In this document: positions 6,226 through 9,932 of the stretch, piece after piece | How the letters are laid out: every line of letters begins with the position of its first letter | Position numbering within the stretch: position 1 is the stretch's first letter | Assembly (NCBI GenBank): GCA_937968035.1 | Contig: CALBTS010000180.1 | Span: 1-9,932, forward strand | Direction: 5' to 3' | Source of the DNA: an uncultured Methanomethylovorans sp. | Lineage (GTDB): Archaea; Halobacteriota; Methanosarcinia; Methanosarcinales; Methanosarcinaceae | Length of the DNA stretch: 9,932 nucleotides | Notes under the pieces: generated by a model | Database searches by the model: none | Seen by the model: the letters and a program-made list of their open reading frames with translations, nothing else | What the model was told of the DNA's origin: nothing | Program-made: the position numbers and the translations under genes

Positions 6226-6915
6226 TTAACCGACAAGACCTTCGTCCTTGAGGCTGACATACCTGCCATCCCCTATGATAACATGGTCCAGCACATCGAT
6301 GCCCAGTATTTTGCCACCCTCGATGAGCTTTTCTGTAATTGCTATATCCTCCTTGCTGGGTGTCGGATCACCGGATGGATGGTTATGAGAGATAATAACT
6401 GATGCAGATGACTCCATGAGCGCAGATTTAAAGACTTCCCTGGGATGCACGATACTGGAATTCAGGCTGCCGATGGAAACAACTTCCTCCTTGAGCACCT
6501 GGTTCTTTGTGTCCAGGTAAAGCACCACGAGTTTCTCACGCTTTTGCTCCCTCATGCACGGATACAGCATTGAATATACATCCGCAGGTGAGCGGATCTT
6601 ACGCTTGGGTTCATCCACATGCCTCTCCAGCTTGCGTGCAAGTTCGAACACCGCAGCGATCTGGGCAGCTTTAGTGGGACCTATGCCATGGATCTGTATC
6701 AATTTAGATATCTGTGCCTGGCTCAACTGCTTTACGTTGTACTCGGAAAAGATCCTCTGGCACATATTTACCACATTTTCCTTCTGCGTTCCTGTCCTGA
6801 GGACCACAGCCAGAAGCTCGGCAGTGGACAAAGACTCAGGGCCATATTTCAACAGGCGCTCAGTGGGCCTGTCGTCAACAGGAATGTCATGCATCCTCAG
6901 CCTGTAATCGCTCAT
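6226..6915 (-). CDS. radC: RadC-family JAB1/MPN protein
   Basis: Protein of 229 residues, the usual RadC length. The N-terminal part has the conserved DRPTERLLKYGPESLSTAELLA segment as two pieces (15-36) and a helix-hairpin-helix (LIQIHGIGPTKAAQIAA, 72-88). The C-terminal domain carries a complete JAMM metal motif: H177, H179, S187 and D190 in ISHNHPSGDPTPSKED, with nearby acidic residues E143 and E144 as candidates for the catalytic Glu. The family is old and widespread in bacteria, its link to recombination repair was withdrawn, and its substrate is unknown. I chose the ATG at 6915; a TTG at 6939 would add eight residues. A GGAGGT sits only 2 nt before the ATG, and a TATA box lies 30 nt upstream, so a leaderless start is possible. 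Confidence 0.93.
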   Translation of the reverse strand: MSDYRLRMHDIPVDDRPTERLLKYGPESLSTAELLAVVLRTGTQKENVVNMCQRIFSEYNVKQLSQAQISKLIQIHGIGPTKAAQIAAVFELARKLERHVDEPKRKIRSPADVYSMLYPCMREQKREKLVVLYLDTKNQVLKEEVVSIGSLNSSIVHPREVFKSALMESSASVIISHNHPSGDPTPSKEDIAITEKLIEGGKILGIDVLDHVIIGDGRYVSLKDEGLVG

Positions 6916-6937
6916 GACCTCCAAAATTACTTGATAC

Positions 6938-6945
6938 AATATAAA
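6938..6945 (-). promoter_or_regulatory. TATA box of radC
   Basis: The minus strand reads TTTATATT. Its first T (6945) is 30 nt before the radC ATG at 6915. A second AT-rich box (TAAATATA, about 6952-6960) could instead give a leader of some 15 nt that would include the GGAGGT. Confidence 0.45.
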
Positions 6946-6989
6946 GTATTCTATATTTATTTAATTTAAAATAAATATGATATAATTAT

Positions 6990-7008
6990 TAGTGGTCATA
7001 GACCATTA
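6990..7008. promoter_or_regulatory. Palindrome between radC and the MobB-MoaE gene, possible operator
   Basis: TAGTGGTC and GACCATTA flank an ATA centre; eight paired positions with one G-T mismatch, including a perfect TGGTC/GACCA core. It is placed between the divergent TATA boxes of radC and the MobB-MoaE gene, in otherwise AT-rich DNA. A regulator binding site is the obvious guess; none is identified. Confidence 0.35.
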
Positions 7009-7035
7009 CCTGTAAAACCTTCCAGCCTTACGTTC

Positions 7036-7044
7036 TATTTATAT
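7036..7044 (+). promoter_or_regulatory. TATA box of the MobB-MoaE gene
   Basis: The sequence TATTTATAT lies here; counting from the first T of TTTATAT (7038) the ATG at 7068 is 30 nt away. This supports 7068 as the start and a nearly leaderless mRNA. An AGGG 7 nt before the ATG would be partly or wholly outside the transcript. Confidence 0.5.
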
Positions 7045-7067
7045 CATTGATTTGCATAGGGCTGTAC

Positions 7068-7901
7068 ATGAAAGTCATCAGCGTGGTCGGTTATAAGAAA
7101 ACAGGTAAAACGACACTCGTCACAAAGCTTGTGGAAAGCCTTTCCAAAAAAGACAAGGTTGGTACTGTAAAGCAGATGTGCCATCATCGGTTCAATCCTG
7201 AGAACACTGACACAGGCAAACACTTCGATGCAGGAGCCGAGGCTGTGGCAGCAATAACAGATAGCGAACTTGTGCTTGTGAGACGCAACCCTTCCCTCAG
7301 CAAAGCTCTTGATGCCCTGGCAGACAGCGGCATGGATTTCGCTGTAGTTGAAGGCTCTAAGAAAAGCAGCCTGCCAAAGATCGTTCTCGGAGAGCTTGAC
7401 AATATCGACGATGTACAAAATATTGTTGCAAGACTGCCAGCAAGAGGAGACTGGGATATTGATACCCTTGCTGAGCTCGTGATGCAGCAGGATGACTGGA
7501 TCACCCTCGGCCTGCTCATCGAACAGGTAAAGCAGGACCCACGAATGAAACATGCAGGGGGCATCGGCACATTTACCGGCATCGTCAGACAATTTTCCGA
7601 AGGTGTGGAAACAAAGGCATTGCATTTTGAGAAATACGAGAAGATTGCTGAAGAGGCAATGCAAAAGATCTGTCAAGACCTTATGCAAAGAGAAGGAGTG
7701 CTGGACGTAAGAATGCACCACCGTACAGGCACTATCAGGCCGGGAGAGGATATCGTCTACATAGTTGTTGCCGCTGCCCACAGACAGGAACTGTTCATAG
7801 CCCTTACTGATGCCCTGGAACTGTTAAAATCAGAAGTGCCTGTATGGAAGAAAGAGCTGACGCTGGAAGGCGACTTCTGGGTACACGATGTTGAAAAGTG
7901 A
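7068..7901 (+). CDS. moaE: MobB-MoaE fusion: molybdopterin cofactor synthesis protein
   Basis: Protein of 277 residues with two domains. Residues 1-125 are MobB-like: MKVISVVGYKKTGKTT holds the P-loop (8-15), followed by KHFDAGAEA (51-59) as in the MobB DxPGKDS...AGA region, and VVEGSK (93-98). MobB binds GTP and aids guanylylation of the cofactor. Residues 140-277 are MoaE, the large subunit of molybdopterin synthase, which with MoaD puts the dithiolene sulfurs on precursor Z: GGIGTFTGIVR (164-174), MHHRTG (216-221) and the active-site lysine segment VPVWKKE (257-263). A MoaD partner is not in the window. Such cofactors serve formylmethanofuran dehydrogenase, the first enzyme of methanogenesis from CO2. 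A TTG at 7047 is open in frame, but the homology begins at the ATG and a TATA box fits it. Confidence 0.93.
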   Translation: MKVISVVGYKKTGKTTLVTKLVESLSKKDKVGTVKQMCHHRFNPENTDTGKHFDAGAEAVAAITDSELVLVRRNPSLSKALDALADSGMDFAVVEGSKKSSLPKIVLGELDNIDDVQNIVARLPARGDWDIDTLAELVMQQDDWITLGLLIEQVKQDPRMKHAGGIGTFTGIVRQFSEGVETKALHFEKYEKIAEEAMQKICQDLMQREGVLDVRMHHRTGTIRPGEDIVYIVVAAAHRQELFIALTDALELLKSEVPVWKKELTLEGDFWVHDVEK

Positions 7902-7923
7902 CAAAAGAGATTGATCTGTGCAG

Positions 7924-8340
7924 TTACCTGTTCTTCAGGCCCATTTTCCTGTCGATCTCTTCGGCCATGACTTCCAGTTCATCGAAAATGCGCTCTGAAT
8001 CCTTCCTCATTTCCTGAACTGCGGCTTTGAGACTTCCTCCACGCAAGTAGAGCAACCTTTTTCTTCTGTAGATCATCCCTGAATCTATAAGGTTGCGCAG
8101 ATGATGGTTGACACGCGCCAGCCGTACATCAAGGTTATCGGCTATAGACTCTGAGGTTACCCTGTCTTCCTCAGCCAGCATCCGTAGCATATCCATTACT
8201 ATCCTGGTGGACATGTTCTCAGTGTCCCGGCCGGATGAAAGCCCGAAGCTGTCACACAGCCATCTGATATCACCCTCAAGGTTCTTGTCCCTGGGTTTTT
8301 CAAGGCTTATCAGAACTATCTGCTGGTTCTGCTGTGTCAT
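7924..8340 (-). CDS. Winged-helix transcription regulator divergent from groES
   Basis: Protein of 138 residues with a winged helix-turn-helix at about 43-101: a first helix STRIVMDMLRMLAEE, the HTH VTSESIADNLDVRLARVNHHLRNLIDSG (61-88, given here in part as VTSESIADNL and ARVNHHLRNL), and a basic wing YRRKRLLYLRGG (91-102). A charged helix follows to the end (103-135), likely a coiled coil for dimer formation. It belongs with the archaeal ArsR/MarR-like one-domain regulators; I do not recognise a named member. It has no metal-binding Cys/His cluster. The gene runs away from groES across 175 bp that hold both promoters and a 17-bp dyad, so autoregulation and control of the chaperonin operon are plausible but inferred. 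Its end is 22 bp from the convergent MobB-MoaE stop. Confidence 0.85.
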   Translation of the reverse strand: MTQQNQQIVLISLEKPRDKNLEGDIRWLCDSFGLSSGRDTENMSTRIVMDMLRMLAEEDRVTSESIADNLDVRLARVNHHLRNLIDSGMIYRRKRLLYLRGGSLKAAVQEMRKDSERIFDELEVMAEEIDRKMGLKNR

Positions 8341-8363
8341 GGATATTGTCTATCTTACATAAC

Positions 8364-8372
8364 TTATATAAA
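8364..8372 (-). promoter_or_regulatory. TATA box of the winged-helix regulator gene
   Basis: The minus strand reads TTTATATAA. Its first T (8372) is 32 nt before the ATG at 8340, so the mRNA would begin one or two bases before the start codon. No Shine-Dalgarno sequence precedes the ATG. Confidence 0.55.
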
Positions 8373-8389
8373 TGTTACTATTTTTTGTA

Positions 8390-8406
8390 TATATCATTTC
8401 GATATA
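8390..8406. promoter_or_regulatory. 17-bp dyad between the regulator and groES, possible operator
   Basis: TATATC and GATATA are perfect inverted arms around ATTTC. The dyad lies about 17 bp behind the regulator TATA box and 30 bp behind the groES TATA box, where a shared operator could sit. The arms are AT-rich, so chance is a real alternative. Confidence 0.3.
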
Positions 8407-8436
8407 ATGGAAAAGATTAATTAAAAACACACAATG

Positions 8437-8444
8437 TTTATATA
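8437..8444 (+). promoter_or_regulatory. TATA box of groES-groEL
   Basis: TTTATATA, preceded by a purine-rich stretch fit for a TFB element. With the 31-nt spacing seen elsewhere in this window, transcription would start near 8468 and give a leader of about 48 nt. It is an archaeal promoter in front of bacterial-type genes. Confidence 0.6.
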
Positions 8445-8471
8445 TTGGATTGACGATATAGATGCATGTAA

Positions 8472-8489
8472 GCCGGCCAGAAAGCTGGC
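8472..8489 (+). promoter_or_regulatory. Hairpin at the 5' end of the groES leader
   Basis: GCCGGC can pair with GCUGGC (6 bp with one G-U) around a CAGAAA loop. The same bases allow an alternative stem GCCAG/CUGGC around AAAG. The hairpin would begin within a few bases of the predicted transcript start and ends 12 nt before the ribosome binding site at 8502, so it may stabilise the mRNA; it does not mask the ribosome binding site. Confidence 0.4.
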
Positions 8490-8501
8490 ATAGTTTCATT
8501 T

Positions 8502-8508
8502 GGAGGAT
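8502..8508 (+). promoter_or_regulatory. Shine-Dalgarno site of groES
   Basis: GGAGGAT lies 7 nt before the ATG at 8516. It rules out the in-frame ATG at 8462, which is upstream of the predicted transcription start. Confidence 0.75.
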
Positions 8509-8515
8509 ATCAGCA

Positions 8516-8791
8516 ATGATCATCAAACCGATTGGAGAGAGAATATTAATAAAAGTGGTCAAACAGGCCGAGAAGACCGATAGCGGCATTTACCTGCCAG
8601 ATTCAGCCAAAGAAGAAAAGAAAGAAGGCATTGTTGTGGCTGTAGGCACGTTTGAGGATGGACGTGAACTGCCTGTGAAAAAAGGGGACCACGTGATATA
8701 TGGTGGTTACAAGAGCGATGAAATAGATATAGACGGCGAACTGCATGTGTTCGTTGACTTTAAGGATCTGCTTGCAGTAATTGAGAAATAA
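8516..8791 (+). CDS. groES: GroES co-chaperonin (Cpn10)
   Basis: Protein of 91 residues, slightly shorter than the bacterial 94-97. It starts MIIKPIGERILIKVV, matching the GroES beta-barrel opening. The mobile loop that docks on GroEL is at about 17-32 (EKTDSGIYLPDSAKEE), followed by EGIVVAVG, KKGDHVIYGGY and a C-terminal DFKDLLAVIEK, all in family order. GroES caps the GroEL ring during ATP-driven protein folding in the cytoplasm. The gene is 56 bp upstream of groEL and the pair share an archaeal promoter. Group I chaperonins are a bacterial system; their presence in Methanosarcina-type archaea, next to the native thermosome, is attributed to lateral transfer. Confidence 0.97.
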   Translation: MIIKPIGERILIKVVKQAEKTDSGIYLPDSAKEEKKEGIVVAVGTFEDGRELPVKKGDHVIYGGYKSDEIDIDGELHVFVDFKDLLAVIEK

Positions 8792-8836
8792 GAGAAAACA
8801 AGCATTACAGAATAAGAAATATCATAAATGGAAAAT

Positions 8837-9932
<1,096 letters not shown>

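Noticed and set aside
7044..7781. A 245-codon minus-strand open frame opposite the MobB-MoaE gene
   Set aside because: Cys/His/Phe-rich shadow of a gene with two recognised domains; it also covers that gene's promoter.
7902..7923. A terminator between the convergent MobB-MoaE and regulator genes
   Set aside because: Only 22 bp, with no stem and no T-tract on either strand.
8462..8515. Upstream in-frame ATG for groES
   Set aside because: It precedes the predicted transcription start and the GGAGGAT site, and adds 18 residues absent from GroES.

Overview
The window looks like chromosomal DNA of a methanogenic archaeon of the Methanosarcinales, most likely Methanosarcinaceae; I cannot fix the genus. 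Three things point there: a methanogenesis marker protein 11 gene, a two-repeat archaeal tRNA-splicing endonuclease, and a bacterial-type groES-groEL pair, which is known in archaea mainly from the Methanosarcina relatives. Promoters are archaeal: TTTATATA-like boxes sit about 30 nt before several start codons.

Layout. (1) 1-464, minus: the N-terminal part of a PHP-domain phosphoesterase. (2) 465-723: intergenic, holding a candidate 75-nt small RNA on the minus strand (570-644). (3) 724-3472, minus: the tight cluster endA - small conserved archaeal protein - hflX, linking tRNA splicing with a ribosome-associated GTPase. (4) 3473-3730: intergenic, holding a second candidate small RNA of 72 nt on the plus strand (3638-3709). 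(5) 3731-6915, minus: radC, then methanogenesis marker protein 11, then an IorA-like thiamine-diphosphate enzyme that lacks the usual C-terminal ferredoxin domain and whose start overlaps the end of the marker gene. (6) 7068-7901, plus: a MobB-MoaE fusion for molybdopterin cofactor synthesis. (7) 7924-8340, minus: a winged-helix regulator, divergent from (8) 8516-9932, plus: groES and the first 361 codons of groEL, cut by the window edge.

The most interesting unexplained signals are the two intergenic RNAs. Each begins exactly 31 nt after the first T of a TTTATATA box with the 5' arm of a terminal stem, carries a C-rich interior with SD-complementary CUCC/CCUCC stretches, closes with the matching 3' arm, and is followed by a pyrimidine-rich tail. 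They may be members of one small-RNA family that masks ribosome binding sites. The second point of interest is the overlapping pair of marker protein 11 (with a TiaS-like GIDDTD motif) and a ferredoxin-less IorA paralogue, a possible uncharacterised two-gene function in methanogens. No tRNA, rRNA, CRISPR array or insertion sequence was seen. No gene-free stretch exceeds 300 bases.
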